From: Acanthaster planci
Lineage: Eukaryota; Echinodermata; Asteroidea; Valvatida; Acanthasteridae
DNA length: 64,000 bases
Reading direction: 5' to 3'
NCBI RefSeq assembly: GCF_001949145.1
Contig: NW_019091448.1
Span: forward strand, 247,594-311,593
The stretch's first letter is position 1, and every line of letters begins with the position of its first letter. The notes beneath the pieces were generated by a model. The model had not been told where the DNA came from and did not search any database. It worked only from the letters and a program-made list of their open reading frames with translations. Below are positions 12,201-24,200 of this stretch, in pieces. The position numbers and the translations under genes are program-made.

Positions 12201-15200
12201 AGGTGAGAGGAAGTGCACTGAAATGTGAGGAAATTGAATTAACAATCGTTGAAAAGTGATCATTGACTGTTGATCATTTGGCATTATCTGTGACTAACTT
12301 CAATGGGGCATTTAAACAAAAAAGTATACAAATGTGTGAGGAAACCTATTATCTCTTTATTAACACCCTCAAAATTATTGTCCTATTTCCTTCAATGATC
12401 TTGCCGATTCCTTTTTTGCAAGTCATATAGCTTTCATATTTCACCACTTGCATGATTCATTTCATTGTCTTCTGATTCCCCTCTCACTTTTTTAAAGATT
12501 CTTGTTCATCTCTCACTACGTCATTTTTTTCTTAAAAACCTGAAACCCATGTTCCAATTTTACAAAGACTTTGTGTTATTTGCTATATATTTTGAAGTCA
12601 TTGTTGGTTTTGTTTCACAGACCAACCTACTCTGATAGATGCGAAAAACGGGGTGAGTTGATTCATCTGCAAGTTAGCAAAGCAGTTATTTGAAGAACAC
12701 AGACATTTTGGAATATTTATGTTTTAACTTCTCTGTCATGCTCATAAAACTGAAGTTAGCACATAAATCATGTTAATAAAATTAGCATATAAAGCAATAA
12801 ATCATGTGCTGTGTACATTTCAAAATTTTAAATGGGGGCAAATACTGCCCCCTGTGTATGCCTGTAACTTCACTGAATGACACCAAGGGTCATTAACTCT
12901 GAAGATTTTAAGCATTTAAATACTTCACAGAATTTGAGGTACTTTTCTTGTAGGCCTATGTGCACTTCCCAAGTTCACTTTGTTAACAGCGTGATGGTTC
13001 TTTTGAAGTGTCTTTTTTAATCCAAGCAATGCCCCATCTTGACTTGCATTGTACTGTTTCCCCTTTGTGTAATTACCAAACTGAATATCGTTTTACAGAT
13101 TGATACTAGTGCAAATGCTGAAGAATTCCTCAGCAACCTGACCTTTGTAGCCAAATACTTGAGCAAGTACAAAGGAACGCCAGATCGCATTAACGCGTCA
13201 ATTCTGGCAGTCATTCTGAAGACCACTGGCGACAAAGTGGATGCACTGTTGGTGGATGAAAAAGATTATCGGAGAAGAAATGTGCTGAAGGTACTGTCCG
13301 AACTGGATCAGATGTGGCAGGGGGGTCAATGGCAATCTTATGGAGCCCTGGGACATAAATCTACAAAGTGCAGGAAACCATTGCTGAGCAAACTCAAGGG
13401 AAAATTCAGGGGCCAGTGGGAGCCGTAGCACCCAAGAAAGGAGTAAAAAATTGTTTGATTCGGTTTCATTTCCCTTCTTTTGAAAAGCATTTAAAAAGCC
13501 CAAAAATGTTTCTTTACTCTTTGGAAAGGCCATAAAAGGTTACAAAAAAGTGTTTGTTTTCCAACCCCCATCCAAAAAAGTTTGGCACCCCCAAAACTAG
13601 GTACTGGATTGGCCCTCAAGCGAAATAAGGTTATGTGCCCAAAAATTCTTGGCACCTTGTTCTACTTGTTCCAAGCTTGTTTTCCTTTTGTTGCTAAGCA
13701 GTGTTTCCCATTACAGTGCCCCATGAAATTTGGCCCCAGAGAGAATTTTGATTGGTAGATTTTTCACCCTGTATGAAAAAGGCTTACATGGCCTTTCAAA
13801 AGTCCCTGTCAAAACAAGGATGTACTTTCCAGTAGATGCAGTTTCCTTTGCAATCAACCATTTGCAAAAACCTGGGTTTTTTTAATACAAACAGTTTTTG
13901 GAAAAGTTTTTGACATTGAATGCATTGTCAAGCAATATTGTTCACTTTAAATGGTGTGATTTGTTGGAAATGGGGTAGCCAGAACCTTGTGAGCTCATGC
14001 TCTTAGGATCATGCATGTCTTAAAGGATCAATTCAGTTGTAACGCAATATGGCCTTCCAAGGGGAGGGCAAGAGGGGGCACTTGCTGCCCCCCCCCCTTA
14101 AAAATGGGGGAACATTAGAAAAAAAGTTGGGAAGAAATGACATGAATAGAAAAAAGAAAGGAAATGGGATGAAAGTCACAGATGTGCATTAAAGTCACCC
14201 CACCACCTTTAATGGACTAGACCTACTATATGTAGCTTGCCCTCAGGAAATTCCCCACCCAATGGGACATATGGTTTGCTCCCCTTGGAAAAATCCTGGC
14301 AACGCCCATGTGGCCTTCCTATAACTTATTTTCAAAATGTTAATGTTTGTATTTTCCTTTTTCACACACAATTTCTGACCACACATTGAATAAATTGCAC
14401 GAAAACTGGCTAAGAATAATCAGGCTGTGGTACAGTGTGGCAACTACGTACGTTACTAGCCATGTGTAATGGGGAAAAATGGCACACTATGGGGAACTCG
14501 CAAAACAACAAAAACTCTAATAGACCAAGGGTCTTTGAGGGAAAACTCACAGGATACCTAATTAATAAGGACTCAGACACCAATATTTGACTTCAACAAA
14601 TAGACAAAAAAGAATTCATTAATGAAAAGGCACTAAAAATGCAAAAACCTCAAAGGACTTAAGGACTAAAAGAACTTAAATCAAAAGACTAAAAACCAAA
14701 AGCTAAACCCAACACAGTGTAAAATGGACCTTATGAGAGTATACACTCAGACTTCAATCACTGATGTCCAGCAGACAAAGGCTCAAGCAGAAAACCACAC
14801 TCCAGTTAGGAGTAACAATACATGTGAAGTTGACTGGTCTCTGCTGATATGCTACACTGAGTGTGGCCAGACCATGTGCCTACACTATATAGGGGGAAGC
14901 TGGGGCTTAAACAAACAGAGGGAGCACACTACTAGAAAAAAAACACGAACTCTAAACTAAAGCTAACATTTTAATGAGGAACTACTTTTATGTAAAAACG
15001 TGTATTTAATAACTTACTCATTTCTGGCTCTGCCACATACGCAATAATGTCTTCTTTTGTATTACAGGTTTACATGGAGATTGTGAACCAGGTCCTTGAA
15101 ATTAACAAGAATACAACTGAGGTAAAATTGAGACAGAAAATTTCTGTTTGATATTAAATTTTGTGAGAAAACAGTTCGCATGCATCGAGCAGTGCAGTGG

Positions 15201-18200
15201 GAAAAGTATACATTTTTGGCTGATCCGTCTCCAGAAAATGTGCACTTTGAAAGAACAGTAGGTTTGATGTTGTAAACACAATGTATGGTGTTAAAATGAC
15301 TGCAAAGAGTTAATCTAAGAACTACTAGAGGTTCAACTTCTGAAAACAGTGAACTGCGGCAATACAAGAAAAACTATTGAGGGGGGCACATTACCCCTCC
15401 TCTCTCAGGGTTAAGGATCTAGAGTTCTTTGGGAATGATGTGCCCTGTAAATTTGGGTCCGAGGCCCCTCGTGATAAATTCTGGGTGCACCACTGCACAA
15501 TTAAACTTCCAACATTTTATTTGGAGAGCTATAGAGTTTTGTAAATGGATGATTCTTAGACTAGCAAAGACAAAAGAAAATTGGTCAGGACAAAGGCATG
15601 ATTTCAGAACATATGAAGAACTTTGCTACCATTTTGAAAGTAATATATTGATGTGACTCTGTTCTGTTTTGCAGGGTAGCATGGCAACAAGCAGTTTTAT
15701 GGAAGGTGTACGCCTCAGTGCAGCAGTGGACAACACGATTGCTGCCTATATCAGAACCGAGAGTGGCAGTGTTCCGCTGATCGTCAATAATACGTTTGTT
15801 GGTGAGGACAAACTTTCTCCTTTGATTGTTGGTGTGAAGCATCCGAGAGATGGTGGGATACACCGACTGATGAGGGAAGAGAGTGGACTATAAACAGGAT
15901 TGTCCTCAAGAGCTTTGTGCCAACAAAATATCAAACAAATGCCATCAGTACTGCTTGTGACATGATATGCTCATTACTTTCTCAACAGATGACTTCGCTT
16001 ATTACATCATCACCAACCTGTAGAATCGAATTCCTTCTAAATAATGTGCCATCTGTTAATCTGTTCGAAATGATTATGATTAGGCAAGGGACATTTGCTG
16101 GACTCTAAATAGATTCCAATTATGTGGGGGTTACTCTGTCCACTCCATGCATGAGAACAAGATATGGAATTCTTTAATAGAACTGATGGTCCATATGTGG
16201 TAAGCAAGGGCATGCATCCAAAGTAGGTACTTGTGCGTTTGGCAGAGCACACCCAACAAGTTTCGAAGAGTTAACCTCAATTTCTGAAGGGCATATATTT
16301 AAAGGTGTGCCATCACAGTTTCGAATGTCGGTGTTATGATTTTTTGGTCTTATTGAAATTCTGAGCAAGGAAATTGAATGGAGGCACGAGGAAATATTAC
16401 AGAGCCTCCCCCCGCCATTAAAATGCCAAAGAAACACGTCAAGCACTTTGCAATTTAGGATAACTCAGTATGCAGGAGGCATCGGACACCCTGCAATTTT
16501 TTTTTTCTGAGTGGCTGTCCGTTTCCCGTCGGCATACTTATATGATACCTGTTGATTTTCAGATACAAAGGTGGATGTGCTTCATCCACACAATATGAGT
16601 GGCACTGTGGAATTGGGACACGGCACTGGAGAAGATGAAAAACCAAAAGTTGCCGTCACCATTCCTCAGAGCATCTTCGGGACCGGTGAGGATGTTTTTC
16701 GTACATCTCACATGTTCTGCATGAACTTCTTTTGCTCCTTTTTAACAGCAGTTAATCTGTATCTATTGAAAAGTGTGAAGAAATGGATCCAGAAAATGTA
16801 AGACAACACATTGCTAGCTGTTGGGGTTAAACATTTGTAAACTAATGTTTATTGCATCAATAGAAATCACTTTGTCGGAAGAGACTGTTGAGCGCTAAGA
16901 TATGTCATCAGAAACAGACTAATGAAGAGAATTAAGCAGAGCCTGTCTGGAATCCAGTGGTCAGTGCAGTCAAGCTGTCCAAACTTTCTAAGCATATGAT
17001 AATGAGGTGGAGTTGTGGATATCTATGTAAGCAATTTTTCTTTGTTCTTTGAAACTGCAGGTCAAACTGGCCGGTTGGCTGTAACTTCATACTACCAAGG
17101 AATTCGGAAGCATCTTCCTTCAACATTGGAGGGAGTGAAGTAAGTGACATGAAATCCAGTTATTCAGCAATCCATCTCCACAGGTGTATTGAGATTTCAT
17201 TATTTACCATAAAAGCAAAGTTTGCCTGCGTAAAACACGTGATGTTCTGATGATATTTAAGACCTACCATATTGACCAAAAAATTCCAGAAAACTTTGCC
17301 CAACCTAAAAATGGATTGAAATTTCTCTAAAAAAGTGCTGAGTCATGGTAAACCAGCTTATTTTTAAAAGGTTTTCATCTCTAGTTTGTTTTTTTTCGGT
17401 TGAGTTTTCTCTGGTTTTTCTTTGATTTTTTTTAAATAAAGTAATTAGAATCAGTGCTCTAAAACCTCTCACTTCCTGTGTGCATGGCTCAAAACTGTTC
17501 CTTGAATGTTTTTTGTTCCTAATTGTCCACTGAATGACTGATGTCTGTACTTACTGTAGTATGACCATCAGAGAGGGTAAATAGCATTGGTAGTTCATTG
17601 CTGCCTGTAACATGCATATGTCCTCCAGGCTCTGCAATAATCACAGCAGTCTTCTATGACTGACCTCGATTGGGCAGAATTTGTTATAAACCTAATTATT
17701 TTGAGAAAGAGCTGCATCTCTTTTTCTGTCAAAGTAAAAATTACAGATTTTCTCCTTCCAATCACACTTTCACCATCGAAGACATTTCCTTTCCCTTGCC
17801 AGTTTGTGGTGATCAATTATTGCCATCTTTGGATTCAATGTTCAAATCAATGAATGTTGCAGTTGCAGCAGCTGCTCAGGCTGTTACTGAGTCCATACCC
17901 ATCACAAACTTGGGCTAGTTTTGTGTTTATTTGCTGTATTTCCACACAGTGGTGGGGCTCAGATTCAATATTACCGGCATGTTTACCGCTCTTTACCTCA
18001 ATCACCTCTCTCCTTGGTGAGAATGAAAAGCCTGTTTGATATGAAGTACATGTAGATGGTATGCTTTCAGGCTCCTTTTAGGGTTGTTCTCTGAGTCATA
18101 ATTCAGCGTTATATTTTCTTCTCTTCATTCCTCTTCCTTTCTTTCCGTGCTATTTTGTCAACTGCTTGAGATGTCTCAAGTAACTTTTCAAAGTCACAAT

Positions 18201-21200
18201 TTCCCCTCTGTGAAAACAAAAATTAAACTTCTCGTTTTGCGACAATCCTAGTTTAAATCATGGACAAAATTGTAGTCTGTTTTGCAGTTATCTCTGTGAT
18301 CGATTGTGGTACAGTTGTCTCTGCAATCTGGGAATTGGAAAGCTTTGCATTTATATGTACATGAGCAGATATATGCAGAAAATTTTAAAGATCGGGCTCA
18401 TACTCGTTGGCTCTCTTAATTTGGGACCTGACATCAACAGACATATGGCTGAATTTTACATAGAAGCACACTGCCCAATCACAATCTCTAGTAGTTGCCA
18501 CTTGGGTATAAACTCATTACAAAGTTTATTCTGTTGGGAACATTTCACTTTACCACAGCTCAGTTTTTGTTCACTTTAATGCAGTACTCTAGTCTACACA
18601 GTCTGTAGCAGATCTGGTGTTCTTTGCAAATGGAGCCATTATGAGCGGTACAACCAGTCATAATTACTGTACAATCTAGTTAGTTTATAAAGAGCACATA
18701 GTGTACATTGCATGTACTGATATGCTCTTGTTCAGCCTTGAATGTACTGCTACAGGTCATTATGCCCAGGCTACAGACCACAAAACATCTCTGGTATAAA
18801 GTCAACCTCAACAGGACTCTTTGGCTTATTTATTCAAAGGATGGATAGTACATGTACTACTAGTCTATACATACTGGTATATATATCGCATAAAAGGAAC
18901 ACATGAATTCTACATGTACAAAACACCACACCTATGTTTGACCCAGCTCTTTGAAAATCTGGCCTGGAGACCAAAGTCTAAGCAAATTTTATACCTCAAT
19001 TAGTAAATGACAGATAAGATTGCTTATATACCAAAAAATGAGGAAAGTATATAATTAGACCAAAAGATAAAGTGCAATTCACCATGACTCAGCACTTTTT
19101 AAGAGAAACTTCAATCCATTTTTAGGTTGGGCAAATTTTTGGGAAAATTTTTTCAATAAGGTAGATTTTAAGTTAGCACAAGTTTAATATCATAATGGTG
19201 TTAAAAACTGTTTCAAGGAAAATTCTGCACTTTAATTCAGAAGAATGGAAACTTGTCAGTTGTGTTCCTGTCCTCTGTTATTTAATGTGCGGTGTTTGGT
19301 GGGTTAATTTGTTTATCACCAATGTGTGATTGTTTATTCTTGTGGTGTGCATGATCAAAGAACAATCAGTCTGTTTTTCATCTTCATTACAGGGATAGGG
19401 CCACTGTGCACAGTTTGCTGGTTGGTATCGTCATCAATGCCAGTTCACTAACTGACTTCAAGGACAATGTGCAGATTGAAATCTCCCATTCAGAGGTGAG
19501 GCATCAGGTGTGGTTGGGTGCACTAGTACTCCTCTGATTGGTAACATAATGTCTTAAGAAACTATCTCATGTCTTGCATATTATTCAGGTAAACTTGTCC
19601 CAGATGCTTTTGCGTGGCAGTTTTTATGCACTGTTTAGGCTTCTCGTCTTGTTCAGATATGCAGGAAACTGGAGGTTCTGGGTCTGCTCTCTGGACAAAA
19701 TGGTCCTCGTTCATACCAAAGTTTTTTATCCTAAAAGATCTTGGGTAGGATCTGCCTGCAAAATTCATGGGTAAAAGACATCTGGGGAACTAGTTCGTCA
19801 CTTTACAATCCATAGGGGACTAACCCTGCCTGTGAACCACATTTTATTTGCTTAAAAGTAACATCATAAGCTGAATATTCGATACAGTTCTGACAAAAAG
19901 AAGGCCAAATGTGGAACCATTAATGTATACGCCCCATTTGCCATCTGTGGGCATACTTAACCAATCACATACGCGAATTATATTGTTGTACTCCAGATTG
20001 GTCCCGCAATTTACTTGGGCATTGGTAGTCTGGTTCCAAGTACTCAGAATTAGAAGTACTTGTACTCGGATGGCAAAGTACTTGACCTGTCTTTGTACTC
20101 GGCAGTCAAAGTACTCGGCAGTACTTGGTACTCGGAAAAAGTACTCGACTACAACACTGCTTTTTACTTTATTAAGTACTTCACCTTACTTTATGTTGCA
20201 TTTTCAAGCTGCCTGCTGCAAATCAATGATGTCAGTTGATAAGTTCCATACATATTCAGTCCTGTATGAGAGCTTTTTGGGCTGGGCTCAACCCCCATAC
20301 TTTCTTTTTGGTATGATGTACTAATGTCTCACATGAGATTGTAATTACAGTTGATTATTTAGCATTAATCCAAAATTGGTACTTTGATGATTTATTCTGA
20401 TGATGAGCACAAGCACACAGAAAATAATGAAAAGAGAGTTGACATAACTACTGATGCAACATTATGCTGATCATTTGTTGTCTTATCATTTTTAGGTTGC
20501 TGGTGACAAAATTGCTAAATGTGCATTCCTCAAAGAGTGAGTTCCCCGAATCTTTTTATTATGCCTTTATTACATTAGTGATTCATCTTATCGTTGTTGT
20601 TTCTAAGTCCACATGAGAGACTTGCACGCTTGGCTCTCGGGTTACGTTTCTTATTCAGTTTCCAAGATAAGACAATAAAAGTACATTACTCCTAAATTTA
20701 ATGTAAATGCTACATACATTCGGTAATCTCTGGTGTGAGGGGATTTTTTTAGGTTTTGAGGAGACTCGGTTAATTCTATTTAAATTGGAACAGTGTATCA
20801 GATTGATACACTGAGTTCACAATTCTTCTCAGACTCATAGTAACCTCCAAAAGAGATTATCTGCCACTGCAAACTTACAACTGACATTTCAAAACCTTAA
20901 TGGCTGCTAAAGGTTGACAGGTTTTTCTATGTCACTCACTTGTTAAGGATGAATGGGGGTGCTAATGGGGGTCATCCCTCCCACCTAAGGGTCATTTTTT
21001 TAGTTTAAAAAAAAAGAGACAGAGGTGAATTTTGGATAATATCATTGGCTTTCCTTCGAAGTGTGTAAAAAAAGTCCCCCAATTTAGCCCAACACCTCGG
21101 AAAGACTGCAAAAGGTGACTTAAAAAAAATTAAATTTTTGGCCCCAAAAGAAAAATTCCCCTGAAAAGTTGGTTGTGAGTCTGCCATTGTCCAATAGGGG

Positions 21201-24200
21201 AAAACGTTATCTTATTATGCATCATTATCGGTAAGTTTCATTTTGAAAACCTGCTGCCAACTTATGGATTGGTTTGTCATTAGTTGAAAAGGCAGCCTTA
21301 TACAATTTTTGTTGTTTCCTAGAAGTTTTAAAAACTCAGTTTGATTTGGAAAAAGGTCAACAAAGGTCATGTGGGACATGGGGAAGACATTTCAAAGACT
21401 CTGTGTGACTACAGTTGCTATAAAAGGCATCATGTTTCCATCTTCACAGCTCTGTTTGGTCAACAGACGGCTGCACCACATTAAGCAAGACCACAAGTAC
21501 TGTTTGCTCATGCAGCCATTTGACCAACTTTGCTGTGCTGGTCTCGCCCAATCCGTTGAATGTAAGAACTCTGTTCTTCATCTCTGTTGCTGTTAATCAT
21601 AGAGTGTCACATGTCATATCTATAAAACTAACTGTTAAAATCACTGTGCACAACTAAATAGTTACCTCAAGGCCAACTAATAACATAACAACACCATCAG
21701 ATGCAAAGCAGACATGTACCACCAGACTGCAAAAAGGGCACCATTACAATGCAGTGATTCAAAAGTAATTACCTTATTGGGGCGACAGATTGTCCCAACT
21801 AGTGTGGAAGAAAGATAATATTACTTTTTCGTCCTCTCAAAGTTTTGATGATCAGAAACCAAATAATCAAGTACAGAAAATATGAAATGCAAAGTTGCAA
21901 TATAAGGTTAACGTGCGTTAGCTCACAATTAGGCATAAGAGGTACCTAGTGAATTTTGGTGTCCAGATGAGGCATTTGAGGATTTGGTCGTCCCTTAATT
22001 TATTCTCCACTTGAATTCCTGGTACATATTTAGTCATGCATTACAGTTTACCCATTGTGTCTCTCTCCACTGTGTTTCAGTTGTCTAAAGGGGATACTGT
22101 CGCCCTGGATGTTCTAACCTATCTTGGATTGACTATCTCCATCATCTGCTTGCTTCTCACGCTCATCATTCTCAATGTCCTGAGGTGAGTTCTCATTTGT
22201 TAAATGGTTGTCATGCTTATACACTCAAGTTGAAATCCAAACCATAAATATGGGCGATTCACAATAGTGCAACTCCAAGAGTTTGAAAAGCATCGACCAA
22301 TCACAATGCACGCAGTGTGATTGGTCAACGCGTTGCAAACTCTTGGAGGTGCACTATGGTGAAATGCCTGTATTGCTCTGGAATTGTCATGTTGGGTTTG
22401 GTCACGGACCATTTACCCAGGGATGTGCAACCGCGAGTGGCCCCAGTGCAAACGCATGTGCGACCTTGGTTGCATGCGTGTTACGGATTGTTATTACCCC
22501 CGAAGGCGCTCTCGTCTTTCTCGAAAAACTCGCGACCACATGACACCCGTTGCAGCATGCAGCATGTACAGTGCAGCCGTGGTTATGCCGAGATGACGCG
22601 CTGACGCGGTGCTTAAATCTATTCGTTTTGACAAATAAATCTTCTTCATTTATCGATTTCAAGGAGAAATGAAGTTCTAATGAGGCAAAATTCCCCAATT
22701 TTGTGGTACACTTTTCTCAGAATGTATAGGATGAAATATCTTGATCAGCATATTTTAGAAAGGGTGTACCCTGACTTAAAATATTACAAGAAAACCAAGT
22801 GGTAGACAGGAATATATGTTTTATTATTAGAGAAAGTGTTACATAATCCAACTTAATTTCTGCTTTGTTATTGTGCCGGCCGAAACACGCACTGAACCAG
22901 CTCTGAACTTAAGTTGCACATCCCTGGGTAAATGATCCATGGTTTGGTGCAGTTGGTGCAGTGTATGCAGAAACAAAAAATTTGAACGATGACTGTTTAA
23001 AAAGTAAAGAGGCAAAGGACAAATAAAGTGACAAAAATGGGAAAAAGTGAACTGCAACAAAAGCATTCCTCTGTTATTCTCCCCCTGTTACTCTTGAGGG
23101 ATTTTTTGATCGATCTTGTGACTAGTTTTGGGAATGGTTTAGTGACTGGTCATGCCACTTATCTTGTGTGTGGCCTTTTGCCGGTCTCAACAACTTTGGA
23201 CTTTATACTTTTTTAACCTTTTGCACTTGATTTGTCTAAACTTTTAGTTAAAACTGAGAAAGTCACCAAAACTTGGGAGAAAATTTTTATATGGTATCAG
23301 TGACATGTTTAGTTTATACTCTGATGCATCTTAGGATCCTGCGTTCCTTCCTTCGTTTATAGGCAGTTGACCAGTACTCGTATCAGCATCTTGAAGCACA
23401 CTGCAGCTGCCTTGCTCATTGCTCATTCTATGTTTCTCGTTGGAAGCATCGTGAGCAACTCGTCAGTGAGTACATAATAGATCTCACTTGCTGGCTGGTT
23501 CACCTCCATTTTGGGGCATCCCCTTCTTATAATTGCCCCCCACCTCTCAGATCAGCCACTTTTATGTATAAAATGCATGTGGTATTCTGTTGTCATTCTG
23601 ACATGCACAGACCCAGTCAGCTTCTAAAGCTTCCTGTTTTGTGTAACATGCTCAGTACATGCTTGACATCAACATGTATGGTCAAGCTGCGGCACTTACC
23701 AGTCTATCAAATTGGTGCTAGTCCCTTGGACGGAATACACCCCACCCTGCGTAACAGTGATGCCTATATAGGGCCTGGAGAAAGCTGTAAATCCAGCTAT
23801 TAACTTTTGGGTTTAAAGAGCTGAGAAAGATTAGCAAATGATGTATAAGTGCACTTGTAACTGTAAATCTCCTTTGTTAACTTCACTCAGTGAGGCCTCT
23901 ACTCGACAAGCTCTTGATAATATGTTCAATAATTCAATCTGTCCATCTACGGGATGTGTTGGTAACAAATAAAAGATATGAACTGAACTGAACTCTCACA
24001 AGGTTATTGTCATAATGTTGCAAATTTGTTTCAATAATATATGGCTCCTTTCCGTTCAGACCTTATGCAAAGTGGTGGCCGGTCTGACGCACTATTTCTT
24101 TCTGGCCGTGTTCTTTTGGATCTTCATCCAAGGGGTGCACATGTACATGAAAGTACGCCGTGCCCTGAAGGGCGGGATTGACCTGATCTACTACTGCCTC

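Noticed and set aside
17670-17918. Possible extra exon between 17,139 and 19,393
   Set aside because: The two flanking exons already join in phase (2 to 2) and the sequence does not fit GAIN strands.
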